Below are positions 24,189 through 35,339 of a stretch of DNA of 64,000 nucleotides, piece by piece (within the stretch, counting starts at the first letter, position 1; every line of letters begins with the position of its first letter). The notes below the pieces were generated by a model. The model was not told the origin of the DNA and searched no databases. It saw only the letters and a program-made list of their open reading frames with translations. Both the position numbers and the translations under genes were made by a program. This DNA is from Narthecium ossifragum (lineage: Eukaryota > Streptophyta > Magnoliopsida > Dioscoreales > Nartheciaceae): the NCBI GenBank assembly GCA_963920575.1, contig OY986971.1, positions 17,660,492-17,724,491 of the forward strand. The letters are read 5' to 3'.

Positions 24189-25641
24189 TGACGAGTCACT
24201 AAATATTCATAATTGAACCCCTTAATTTACTTTTATTAGCCCGAGAGTGTTTGTATTTAATAGATTGTTAGCTGATTTCAGGTTTAATCATGATTTGAGA
24301 AGAAATACAAGAAATTCGACTAAAAAGATGAATTTATGTGATAAAGACTGTTTCATCGCCTATCGGGAGAATGATCTCCAGAAATTCTATATAAGTTCAG
24401 ATATCCTGGAAATTTAGTAAGTGATAGAGAACTTAAACATATACAACTTTCATGTTGGACATTTTGCGAGACTCACGATAGATTGATACTAGTTTGAAAG
24501 AAGATAAAGATATATAGCTGCTGGAAAACTGGTCCGTCGAGGTTTAGAAGAATATTCGTCAAATATTCCGGATGACTTTAAATATTATACAATCTTTGGG
24601 ATATGATAGAGAACTTCCTAAGCTATAACTTTCGTGTTAGACAAGTTTTCAAATTCTAAGCTGATTGAGCCCAGTTACGCTCAGAATAAGACTGCCAGAA
24701 TTAATTCAGGAAATCCGAGTTGTAATGGAAGTCCAACTTAACCAAAACACTAATTTCGGGAGTTCTTCTATAAAAAGGGTTATTCCATCCGAATTTCTCA
24801 TCTTTTGGGGGAGGAAAATCAGAGAGAAAAAGGAGAAGGCTAGGGTTTGAAGATGAAGATCTTTCCGCGGGGATCAATGGCTTCCTTCCCAACACCTATG
24901 GATCTTTCCCAAAAGATGAGTAGCTAATTTCTAAACTTAGGGATCTCATGAAACCCTAGTGTAACTTTTTGTATTCTTTGGTTTGAATCTTGTATTCTTC
25001 TCAAGACATGATCCTATGAATTTTCTTTTTACTGTTAATATAGTTGAAAGAACAGAGTTCCCTTGACATACTTTCAGTCTTACATGATTTATGTGATTGA
25101 TTGTAGAGATTCATAGGATGGTTTTCATGTGATTTATGGTTTGTTAATGAGATAGACTATGCTAAGTTAGGATAGGTTCTGCCAATGTCATTAGGAGTGG
25201 TATAATTTAAAGTAATTGTACAACCGGAGACAATCTATGCAAAGAAAGATAGGTTATGCTGTTAGAAATATAAATATTATTTTAGGAATTCATGTCAGCT
25301 TGTAGCCATATGGTCCATAATGTTTAGAAAAGGAGACAAGAGGATAACTGAAGAATATAGAAGGTGAAACTAAGGTGGATTCAGTAATCCCTAGGTATTT
25401 CTCTTAGTGATTTAACAACAACTTTTACTTGCTTTTCTTAGTTAGCTTTAGGTAATTCAATCTTATAATTACTACTTTTGCTTAGTTTTCGAGTTTTGAG
25501 TATTGATTTCAGTTTCCAACGTTTTCCCTGTGGATCGACTCCAAACTTCACCACTAGTCTACCATGTAGGATAGTGATAGAATAAGGATTATATTTTGAT
25601 CGAGGTTTGCTGCGCTTTAATGACACGTTTGCAACACATCA
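24189..25641 (+). repeat. Athila-like 3' LTR
   Basis: Begins TGACGAGTCACTAA right after the polypurine tract and ends CAACACATCA. Homologous to 1349-2716 and 60330-61780. TATAAAAA lies at 24769-24776. Immediately after the LTR comes an integrase C-terminus, so the element ending here inserted into the integrase gene of an older Athila element. Confidence 0.85.
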
Positions 25642-26120
25642 GTATGTCACCATACCGGTTAGCGTTTGATAAGGCCTGTCATTTGCTAGAATAGCTAGAA
25701 TATCGTGGTATGTGGGCCATCGAAAAGCGCAATACCGACACAAATGTTGTCACCGCACATAGAAAACTGAGTTTATGCGAGCTTGAGGAAATTCACAATG
25801 AAGCTTATTTGAATTTCAAACTTTATAAAGACAGAACAAACGCCTTCCATGAAAAACATAGTTTGAGGATTTTTGTAGTAAGGCATAAAGTTTGGGGTTT
25901 CAATGCTAAATTACGACTTTTCCTAGGTAAACTACGTTGTAGATGGACGGACCATTTTATCATAAATAGAGTATTTCAACATGACGCAGTAAACATTCAA
26001 AACCCACCCACAAAGAAATTTTTCACTATTAATGGACATAAATTAAAACATTATCTGGAAGACATCGCTTACGGTGATGTGATTGAATCCGTTAAATTGA
26101 TGGACTTTTGTTGTCACTAA
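25642..26120 (+). pseudogene. Athila integrase C-terminus
   Basis: From the first base after the LTR the frame reads YRLAFDKACHLL, a stop, then WAIEKRN, LCELEEIHNEAYLNFKLYKD, and KLRCRWTDHF to the stop at 26120. These match the well-known Athila pattern (YRLVYGKACHLPVE, AYWAIK, LNELEE, GKLKSRW). Several key positions are changed and one stop is present, so it is dead. This piece, together with 26121-35783, represents an Athila element older than the one that inserted at 25641. Confidence 0.85.
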
Positions 26121-26128
26121 TCCTTTTT

Positions 26129-26180
26129 AGGGACGTTGAGAGAAAGACGTGAAATTGAACACTTGCTGGGAGGCGACCCA
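26129..26180 (+). other. Conserved post-pol segment with a short hairpin
   Basis: GACGTTGAGAGAAAGACGTG then TGGGAGGCGACCCA, directly after the integrase stop. In this copy the segment follows true pol, which ties the same segment in the pol-less copies (4184, 21436) to an Athila ancestor. Confidence 0.7.
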
Positions 26181-27213
26181 ATTTTTAGAACCTTTTGTTA
26201 ATTTTTAAGATTTTTTCCTAGATTTGAAGGATTTTTTTCTCTCTTTTGTTTTTTGGATTTTTTCACCCTTTTAAAAGAAATAACTAAATAAAAAAATTAA
26301 AAATGCCTAAAAAACCCACGTGCCCGACTTAAACGTCAGCCTCACCGGTCATCACCGATCATCACCGATCGATCGTTGACTCGATCGCTCCCTCTCCGTC
26401 ATATTCGCTTCCGACGGCGGTCATCGGCCGATATCCGTGGTGATTCTTAGCCGGACTTGGGCGCTTTCGTCGGCGGACGTCGTCGACATCCTCCAGCCGT
26501 CGATCTCCACTGATTTGGTGAGTTTTTCTCTATCTGTTTCCTATCTTTTCCCTGTGCCCTAACCTATTGTCGATCCCTTTCCGGCTTAGATCCAGCGAGA
26601 TCCGCCAGATTTCTCTTCGATTTCCGTCGGGGTTCTTCTCCCCGTCGTCTCCTCTACCCGATCCACACCCTCTCACCTTCTATTTCGTCGTCTCTTCACC
26701 TGACCCCTCACCACCGATCCTCTCAACCGCCATGGATACCGGCGATCGCCCAACGAGCCCTTTGAACCCCCACCACCGCATTTCTTCCTTGCTTTAGCCG
26801 TGCGTGACTTTCCCTAGGACCCTACCATTGTTTTGAGTACCTCCGCGTCGTCCCTTACCCTTGGACAGATGGAACCCATGGCTTTTGCCATGGATTCCGG
26901 TGAGCTCGCCGGCGAACCTTGCCGGCGAGGTTCCCAGCCGGCTAACAGCCTTCCCTAGCCAATCCCAAGCCGCTCGACCAAGCTTTGCCGCCATCGAGCA
27001 CCCTTAGACCCTGTTCCCATCACCAAGCCGCGACCTCTCTCTTCTTCTTGGCTTCTCACTCACAAAATATCTTAATAGTTGTGCGTGACTATCTCGTGTA
27101 TGCCAAGATCTAGTTCGTCGTCGTTTTCTTCCGTCATCAGTCGGCCTAGTTCATCGGGTTTGGAGTTTTCTCCCAGGCTCCACACTGTCGCAATCGTCTT
27201 GGGTGTCCAGCAG
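26181..27213 (+). other. Noncoding 3' region of the older Athila element
   Basis: AT-rich to 26300, then C-rich with CGATCGATCG motifs near 26360-26385. No frame has family resemblance. The region is interrupted at 27214 by a Mutator-like element and resumes at 31361. Confidence 0.55.
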
Positions 27214-28095
27214 GGATTCGGGGGGGCCTCAAGTAGCTGAGGGTGCGTTTGGCTCCGGCGGATCCGCGGAATCCGCCGGAGCGGATTCCGTGATCGGCGT
27301 CCCGATAAAATTTTGGGACGCCGAAATTGGAATCCAATTTCGCAGGATCCGACCGGGATCCGCGACAGCGCCAAACGCGCGAATCCCGGTTCCGCGCGTC
27401 CCCGGATCCCGCGGATTCACGGGATCCGGGGCGCGCCAAACGTGCCCTGAGTTACTTGAGGCCCTCAAGTAACTAACATCCGGCCGTTCATTCAAATGAA
27501 CGGCCAGGATTTTAATGGAGTGGGATCCCACTGTACCAAACGAAGAAACCTGAATTAAAAATCTCATCCAGCCAAGCACCAGCAGCCCCGACGCCCCGTC
27601 GACCGACCAGCTCCCTGCCTCTCCTCCGAAGCATCCACCGGACGGCTCTTTCCCTTCCGAGGACGCCCGACCGCCCCGCCTCGCCGAGGAACTCCCGAGC
27701 TCCGTCTCCTCCACCGGATCCAGCGCTGCCTCCCTCGAGCCGGCAACCCACGGCCTCTCAGCGTCGTCCGCCCTCAGATCCGGGGTCCCATCGCCGCTGC
27801 GACCCCCCTACGACCCCTTCCAAGCGGGATCCGATGACCCAGCACCCCTACTCGCCGAGATCCTCCCCGAGCTCAAACTCACGTCGGATCCGACACCGCC
27901 TTCATCGGAGTCCACGGCCCCACGGCTTTCCGACTCCATCCGGTCCTAGATCCGGCCTGCCCGCATCCCCACGACCCTTCCTCCATGGTTTCCCGGCCAG
28001 ATCCGGTGATCCATCGCCGCCCCAGCTCGCGGCTTGTCTTCAACCTTGGTCGGCTCATCCTCAAGCCGCCTGCGAGCCACCAGTGAGCAAGCGGC
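27214..28095 (+). repeat. Left terminal inverted repeat of the Mutator-like element
   Basis: Pairs with 30670-31351. It contains two small perfect hairpins, AGTTACTTGAG/CTCAAGTAACT near 27450 and GGCCGTTCATT/AATGAACGGCC near 27482-27505, and is extended by a Harbinger-like miniature at 27241-27447 absent from the right arm. The inner part is GC-rich and gives long chance frames on both strands. Confidence 0.85.
27241..27447. mobile_element. PIF/Harbinger-like (Tourist) miniature element
   Basis: Termini GGGTGCGTTTGGC and GCCAAACGTGCCC, 207 bases, flanked by TGA on both sides (27238-27240 and 27448-27450). The right arm of the Mutator-like element has the uninterrupted site (AGCTGAGTTAC in reverse), which proves the insertion and its boundaries. 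It is GC-rich with GGATCC-type repeats inside. Confidence 0.8.
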
Positions 28096-29419
28096 AGGGT
28101 TTTAGAAGTCCAAAAGTACCAATTTGAATTTAGGAAACCTACCAATTTCTTGTTTTTATCTCCATCGATATTTGCAAGAAAGGGCGATCCCTTCTGCTTA
28201 ATTTGTCATGCAAGAGCTAATGTATGTTAGTTCTACTATGTGTCACCTAATCCTGGTAAATGAAATAAAATTCGTGCTAACATATTATGCATGCTAATGC
28301 GCCTCATATACTGAAGAATTGTTAAATTCTTTTTTAGTATGAAAGCTTCTTGATCAACCGAAGCTTTTCTCTTTTATAAATATACTAGGGAATGCCCGTG
28401 CCTACGTCACGGATATATAGAGTTTTTTCAAAAAATTTTGGTAGAACCTCACCTGTACCGAGGCAAACCTTATAAGTGCAACATTATCCCTCAAATACAA
28501 CATTATCCCTCACAAACTTTGTCCCCGGGGCAAACCTTGTCCCCACAAACTTTACAAAGCATAATATCCTCAAATACAACATTATCCCTCACAAACCACA
28601 ACTTCAAAAAAAAAAAAAAATACAGATATTCTAATTTCACAATAATCCAACTCCAGGGCTAGCAAAATCTAACCGTTGGTTTTTTCACTTTTTAACTCTA
28701 GCTCCAAGCATTCCCACAACACCACCACCACTTCACTGATGCGTGACCCTGGATCAGAAAATCCAACAGTTAGATGATTACCATCATCAATCCAAAATCT
28801 TAACAGAATAAGCTTTGATAACATGTAAAAATCTAGTTCTCTAGGGATAACTTATTCCTAAGACAACCAATATGCCGAAGTTACTTAAGAAACATCTATG
28901 TAAAAGAGATACTCGCAAGCATAAAGAAAAGTCAAGTTCCACTACTATAGTAGTTGATACCAATATGTCCAACTTTGGTTCATTTTGTTTCAAGTCACAA
29001 CTTGTCGAAGTTACCTAAGTGATTCATGGTACTCTAAAAACATGTATGTAAAAGAGATTAAGAAAGCTCTAACATCCACCTCGCACGTAACCACCATGGC
29101 TTCTCTAACCTTCTACCGATAATGCGTCTGAGAGTGTATGTCTCTATCTTGATGGAGAATTGCGCTCGTGGCATCCTAAATACAACCTGCAACAGAATCA
29201 TGAGTATAAACGATTAAAAAATATTGACAATATAAATATAATATGTACAGTACATACATTGTTCGAGGTCCAACTAAGCAGGGTCATTCTACTATTCCTC
29301 CACCGGTCCACCGCCTTCTCCTCCTTCCTCCTGAGCTACCTCGCAAGGGCTGCAACCCACTCCTTCCCTCCTTCTCCGGTGAAGCTGCGGCCACCCACGG
29401 CAACCCCCCTCCCCCTCTC
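28096..29419. other. Interior of the Mutator-like element, left half
   Basis: No gene recognised. 28385-28420 has ACTAGGGAATGCCCGTGC, a phrase often seen in plant repeats. 28490-28600 has short repeats built on AACATTATCCCTCACAAAC. 28860-29060 has two diverged copies of a block with CGAAGTTAC and ATGTAAAAGAGAT. These could be intron remnants of a captured gene; that is only inference. Confidence 0.35.
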
Positions 29420-29551
29420 CACTCCACCGACGCGCGACCACCCCCGACGTCTCTCCACTCCACCGACCCCCTCCCCCTCTCAACTCCACCAATGCGTGCC
29501 CACCCTCGATGTGCGCCACCCCCGACGTCTCTCCACTCTACCGACGCGCGG
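29420..29551. repeat. Minisatellite next to the assembly gap
   Basis: Irregular tandem copies of a unit containing CGACGTCTCTCCACTCCACC and GACGCGCG, running into the N block. The repeat is a likely reason for the gap. Confidence 0.6.
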
Positions 29552-29751
29552 NNNNNNNNNNNNNNNNNNNNNNNNNNNNNNNNNNNNNNNNNNNNNNNNN
29601 NNNNNNNNNNNNNNNNNNNNNNNNNNNNNNNNNNNNNNNNNNNNNNNNNNNNNNNNNNNNNNNNNNNNNNNNNNNNNNNNNNNNNNNNNNNNNNNNNNNN
29701 NNNNNNNNNNNNNNNNNNNNNNNNNNNNNNNNNNNNNNNNNNNNNNNNNNN
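29552..29751. other. Assembly gap of 200 N
   Basis: Two hundred N, a conventional placeholder length, so the true size is unknown. Frames crossing it are meaningless. Confidence 0.99.
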
Positions 29752-29921
29752 CCAATTTAGAAACTTGAATGTTAACCTTATGTAATTGAAACCCAGGTTT
29801 CTAGGCACTGATGAACAAGGTTCCCTGACTTGCACAATGGAGAACATGATGGTTTACCTATTTGATCCAAGATTTCAAGGTATTATGATCTGATTGTGTG
29901 GAAGAAGGAGATCGACATGCC

Positions 29922-30054
29922 GAACGTTCATGATTTCTGTTAAAAAGCTTCGGGTCGTCGCCATCAAGGCATTCGATTATTTTAATGCTGAACGTCCATG
30001 ATTTCTGTTAAAAAGCTTCGGGTCATCGCCATCGAGGGATTCGATTATTTTAAT
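29922..30054 (+). repeat. Two-copy tandem repeat of 68 bases
   Basis: The unit runs from GAACGTTCATGATTTCTG to GATTATTTTAAT and occurs at 29922-29989 and 29990-30054 with a few differences. It lies in the right interior of the Mutator-like element, where 29752-30669 otherwise shows no gene. Confidence 0.8.
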
Positions 30055-30669
30055 TCGACCGTATGCATGGCTAAGAAATATTATTGTCAAATTCAGCAAT
30101 TGAGCTTATGCAATTGAAGAAACTATTTATGATGGATTTCAGGTTTATTTCCGTCTGATGGTCGTTGAGACAATGGATATATTCTCACTACTTGAATCTT
30201 TTAATTGGATGTTTCAACCAGTACGTAATTCCAAACAATGCTAGCTTGCTCAAATGTCTGGTGCTTTCTTCTTGCAAATTATGGCCTCTCACTGCAATAT
30301 CACATGCAGGTGTTACGGTACTAACTAGTGTTTTAAATCCATGATAATCATCAGGAAACCTGAGATAGCATTAAATTACAAAGATTCGAGAACCCTGATT
30401 TCGCTTAAACATGGGTGAAAGAAAATTAAGAAGATTTGAGGCTGATCTGAACAAGAATGTCAATTAATCTTGAACCAATTGGATTGTTGGTTTTAATGAG
30501 GAATCTATAAGACGAAATATAGCCTACAAACCTAGCACAGTGATTACCAATCCATAGGAGACGGATGTTTCTTTGTGAGAGTATTGATCACTTGATCAGA
30601 GGTTGGGCTAAGAAATGACGTCTGGGGATCAGGATCATGCAGGTGTTGTTGGGCCTGGCTTGTAAGTGA

Positions 30670-31351
30670 GCCGCTTGCTCACTGGTGGCTCGCAGGCGGC
30701 TTGAGGATGAGCCGACCAAGGTTGAAGACAAGCCGAGAGTTGGGGCGGCGCTGGATCACCGGATCTGCCCGGGAGACCATGGAGGAAGGGTCGTGGGGAT
30801 GCGGGGAGGCCGGATCTAGGACCGGATGGAGCCGGAAAGCCGTGGGGCCGTGGACTCCGATGAAGGCGGTGTCGGATCCGACGTGAGTTCGAGCTCGGTG
30901 AGGATCTCGGCGAGTAGGGGGTGCTGGGTCATCGAATCCCGTTTGGAAGGGGTCGTAGGGGGGGTCGCAGCGGCGATGGGACCCCGGATCTGAGGGCGGA
31001 CGACGCTGAGAGGCCGTGGGTTGCCGGCTCGAGGGAGGCAGCGCTGGATCCGGTGGAGGAGACGGAGCTCGGGAGTTCCTCGGCGAGGCGGGGTGGTCGG
31101 GCTTCCTCGGAAGGGAAAGAGCCGTCCGGTGGATGCTCCGGAGGAGAGGCAGGGAGCTGGTCGGTCGACGGGGACGACGGGGCGTCGAGGCTGCTGGTGC
31201 TTGGCTGGATGAGATTTTTAATTCAGGTTTCTTCGTTTGGTGCAGTGGGATCCCACTCCATTAAAATCCTGGCCGTTCATTTGAATGAACAGCCGGATGT
31301 TAGTTACTTGAGGGCCTCAAGTAACTCAGCTACTTGAGGCCCCCCGAATCC
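30670..31351 (-). repeat. Right terminal inverted repeat of the Mutator-like element
   Basis: Reverse complement of 27214-28095 without the Harbinger-like insertion. The two arms have diverged by substitutions and by a short insertion near 31178-31186 (GGACGACG). Confidence 0.85.
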
Positions 31352-31574
31352 GTCTAGCAGCCCTTCTGACACCGCGATCTCGATTGACTCGTTGCTGCAG
31401 CCTGACTCACCATCGACAGTCCTGTGCTTTCCACATGCTGCAGCTTCTGACCTACCACCGCCTGACGGGCCATCTAACTCTTACACAGTTGGTGTATAGT
31501 TTTACGGGTCATTACCCTCGTCAGATCTCATTGCCCGTGTGGTTCATGAGCTACAGCACGACTCACGGCTCTCA

Positions 31575-32188
31575 CAGGGCCGGCCCAATGCAAGATGGGG
31601 CCTAAGCGAAGATATTAAATTAGGGCCCTCATAAAATTTAAATTTTAATATTTATACTAAACAAAAAAATAATTAATATGTTTATTAATAAAAAAAATAT
31701 TTCTTCTACCTATTTTTTTAGGGTGCTAAGTTATTAACAAAATTATTAACTTCAAGTTTTGTTAGTGTAAGTAGTATATGCATGCACGTGTTGAGTACAA
31801 AAAGAGTAGGTTTAAGAGATAAAAATAAATTAAAAGATTAGACATCTTTTAAAATATCACCTCTGATCTCAATTTCTGTTTGTTTCCATAGTAGTGTCTT
31901 AATTTTGCTATTACTTTTGTGGACTTTATAAAATAACTTTATGGGTCCAACTTTCTAATTTTGGATTAGAGAGCCATCAAGCATGCCTTAGAACTCTATG
32001 AGGCAATTAATATTCCAACTTTTAGATGCCTCCTATTTAATCTCCAATGAAAATGTAGTGCATTAATTACTACTATTACTAAAGCAGTAATTAGCTTATA
32101 GAGTCATTAAAACTCATCTTGAGGGGCCCTGTTTTAATTCGGGGCCCTAGGCAACCGCCTAAATGGCCTAGTGGTTGGGCCGGCTCTG
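31575..32188. mobile_element. hAT-like nonautonomous element
   Basis: Ends are CAGGGCCGGCCC and GGGCCGGCTCTG, with the eight-base duplication GGCTCTCA at 31567-31574 and 32189-32196. The inside is AT-rich with GGGGCCCT-type blocks near both ends and has no gene. It interrupts the envelope-position ORF remnant of the older Athila element. Confidence 0.85.
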
Positions 32189-32196
32189 GGCTCTCA

Positions 32197-33600
32197 GACT
32201 CGTGGGTGTCTATTACATAGTCCTGGAAGTTCTTCGTTAGTCGTTCCTCCACGTTCGCTTGCCGATCCAGCACTCCTGACCCCTCCAGAGTCCTCTTACG
32301 CATTGGACGATCCCGATCGCCCGCCGACACTTGTGCCTACGGACTCTGATTCAGACGACTCTTCTTCTCCACCGTGGTTGTCCGAGACTGAGGAGGAGGA
32401 CACGGAGGAGGAGATGGACGACTCAAACCCTTGAGACACGAGCTTTCTGCCAGCAGTCTTAGGCTTCCACACCGCAGACTTCTTCAGTATATGTTCTTCA
32501 CCGGCTCTTCACTCCACCAGCAGAGTAGTTTATGTTCCCCTTGCTTTAGTCCTTTGCTATGTTTGGAACGATGTCATCTTCAGACCCTAGACCAACAGAG
32601 TCTTTTGCTTCCTTTCGGAAGCGGGCCCGCACCACCTCTAGATCGTTACAGAGACATCCTACCCCACCACATGCACCTAGCCCTCAGTCCTCCTTTGAGC
32701 TTCAGTTGAGAGAGGACATGGGACCTGATTGGATAGTGAGATCTTTTGAGTACGAGCATAGGTTTGATTTAGCACTTTATAGAGATATTATGGGAGCCAC
32801 AGAGGGAGTTCCCTTCTAGAGCACCGTCAGTGGACTTTCCTTGCTGTTCCCTGGCCTAATGTATATCCGACACCGATCCGTCATTTTTACTCCACTGCTA
32901 CAGTTCCTACTGTTGGACTTGTTCGTCTAGTCTGTACTGTGGGAGAGGATCGAGTTCAGATCACACGGGATCTTATAGCGGAGGTCCTATAGATTCCAGA
33001 TATGGGTGACCGTGAGATTGATCCTGGACCAGTTACCCTACCTGCTCTTACACTTTCCAGTACAGTTTGCCCTGCTCCTTGTCCATAGTCGATTTTTCGT
33101 TCGTCTCTGAGGCATAACCTCTGATTTGTTGATCTGGTTCATCAAGAGAACGTGTGTAGTGGAAATGCTCAAGAGCGATCTACTTGGTTTTTGAGGGTTC
33201 TTTACCGTATATAGCTTGGTTATCAGATTGATATAGCTGAACTCCTATTTAATGATGTCATGAAGTTCATTTTAGCTGTGCAGCGCAGGACGAGAGCCTA
33301 CCACACTACACGAGCTCTTCCTCATCCTAGTGTGATTTCAGCTGTTTTAGGATATCAGTTGTCTGGAGCTGATACTTTGTTTTCTAATATGCCGAACACT
33401 GTGGTGTTCCCTGTCTCCAGTTGGACTAATTCTTGGCAACATATGGGATCCAGTGGTCATGAGCAGCCGCCAGTTTGGCTTCCTGTTGATCTTGATAGGA
33501 TTGTCAGATGGTTTAGGAGCGGATTACTACTGCTTTTCGCGAGGAGCTGATACCTTTGATGGAGACGAGAGTGCATTCCACTGTTCGTGAGGAGGTTGGT
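32197..33600 (+). pseudogene. Degenerate ORF in the envelope position of an Athila element
   Basis: Between Athila pol and the 3' LTR, in the place of the Athila envelope-like ORF. Pieces in several frames: an acidic stretch (DSDSDDSSSPPWLSETEEED), then FASFRKRARTTSRS, LQLREDMGPDWIVRSFEYEH, then WTFLAVPWPNVYP, IRHFYSTATVPT, VQITRDLIAEVL and a later RRTRAYHTTRALPHPS. The FY...RG...I....I...LGIP pattern recalls the plant 'putative transposon protein' domain often found downstream of Athila pol. At least six stops or shifts. Any envelope function is not supported. Confidence 0.45.
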
Positions 33601-35339
33601 CACTAGCTTGGGCGTTTTGGTTGTGCTTTTGCATGAGTTTTTTCTTCTGGTATTGGTGTGTCGTCTTTTTCACGCCAGTTGGGCCCCTTTCAACTTTCCA
33701 GTGATGAGGATGAGTGAGAGGTTATGATAGTTGGTCATATTTTTTATTTATTTTGTTTTTGTTGATGGATGCTACTCTATGTTTTATACTTTGTATTGTG
33801 GTGATGTGGTCTTGGTATGTGGATGCACTAGTAGCTATTTTTAATTTTTTATAGACTCTATTTATTTTTAAATCATGTGGATGAATGATTGTACAAGTTC
33901 CTTACTCAATAAATACAAAAGAGACTTTGCCGAAATATTTACCGATTTTTGTGCCGTTTTGTTATTTTGCTATATTTTTCAAGCTATTTTCTTTGATCTT
34001 TTGTAAAGGTACTTTTGTGCTAGGTTTTACGTTGGAAATCAATCAAGGGTTATTATTTATTCAAAACGTTGATATATCGATCAGGGATACATGAATTTCT
34101 TTGGTTGCGAGGTATACTTTTGTGAGTGGTAGCGTGATCGCAATGTTTGAGAGCATCATTTATGGCACGACATTATAATTATCTCTACCCCGTTATTCTT
34201 TATTTTATTTTTATAACTTAGTGTAATTGAGAATAATTACATTTGAGTTGGGGGTAGAATTCTAGGATTTAATGCATATTTGTTTTAGATAACAAAATAG
34301 TATACATCCCTTGAATCGTGACAAAAGAATGAAATTATGATATGATTTGACCAAGATGCATGTTTTAAAAATATATCTTTGATTTATTTTGATACTTGTA
34401 TGTCATATAAGGGATAGTAATTTTTTGCTATCGATGACACTATTTCTATACTTTAACACTTTTACCATGATTTAAGAATAACTTGACATATCCTAATACA
34501 CATGTTTACTTCAGATTAGATTCTAAGCATGATATTATAATATATTTATAGTTTTATGTCATGTCTCAAAAAATACCTGAACACGTGTCATGACGTAAAA
34601 AAAAATGGATTTTCGCGTAAAACAGTTGAAATTCCTGGAAAAATAATATGACTAGTTATGATTTGTAGTCTTCTTGGTTCGAGCATTAGAGTCTGAAGGG
34701 TGTTTTACACCTAGTGTCCTACATCCGTCGGGTTTGGGAGTTACTAGCTTGAACCTCGTTACATGGACCCAGAAGTGAGTTTAAGAGATTATAACATTAC
34801 ACATATGATATAAACAAAGGAGGAACAAAAACAGAGATTACTATGTGATAAGTGGAAAATATGTGCTTGGATAGGATTGTGATTTTGAATAATTGAAGTG
34901 TTTATATATAATTGATGCTCTGAAGCATGTGGAACTCTTATTCATAAATAGAAGTTTTAAAGTTGTTTTTAACCATGATTAAATGTGCTGAAGTGTTAGA
35001 AATATTTTATGACATGTTTTGATTTACTATATATTCTTATGTGACTATGAGTTGAGGGATTTATTCATTGATAGTATTTCTATTTCATGCATTAGAGTTA
35101 ATGAGTATTATGATTGATTTATAATGGCATACTCAAGGGGGTGTATAGATGTTTGTGGGTGTCATCTTTGAAAACCCTCAACAGACTATAACTCCTTCAC
35201 TGGGGTAACCTAGGGGTTTAAAAGGCTTGTTACATATGCTAAATGCAATCGTGAGACTTACGAAAGTGACTACTTAGATTTACTATTTTCTTTTTATCTT
35301 TTCTTTGCTCGAGGACTAGCAAAATGTAAGTTGGGCGTG
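33601..35339 (+). other. 3' noncoding region of the older Athila element
   Basis: AT-rich, matching 22500-24188 block by block, with an internal polypurine-like GAGTTGGGGGTAG near 34244 and a weak terminal tract TAAGTTGGGCGTG before the LTR. The C of GGGCG breaks the terminal tract. No gene. Confidence 0.65.

Larger units (their letters stand above)
27214..31351. mobile_element. Nonautonomous Mutator-like element with long terminal inverted repeats
   Basis: The ends are GGATTCGGGGGG and its reverse complement, flanked by GTCCAGCAG (27205-27213) and GTCTAGCAG (31352-31360), a nine-base target duplication with one mismatch. Nine bases and inverted repeats of about 670 bases point to the Mutator superfamily. 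The inside, 28096-30669, has no transposase that I can recognise; it has splice-like signals and short repeats and could hold captured gene pieces, but I cannot name any. A 200-N gap hides part of it. Confidence 0.75.

Noticed and set aside
27229..28145. Long GC-rich frames as a host gene
   Set aside because: They fall in the terminal inverted repeat of the Mutator-like element and appear again, reversed, in the other arm; no domain is visible.
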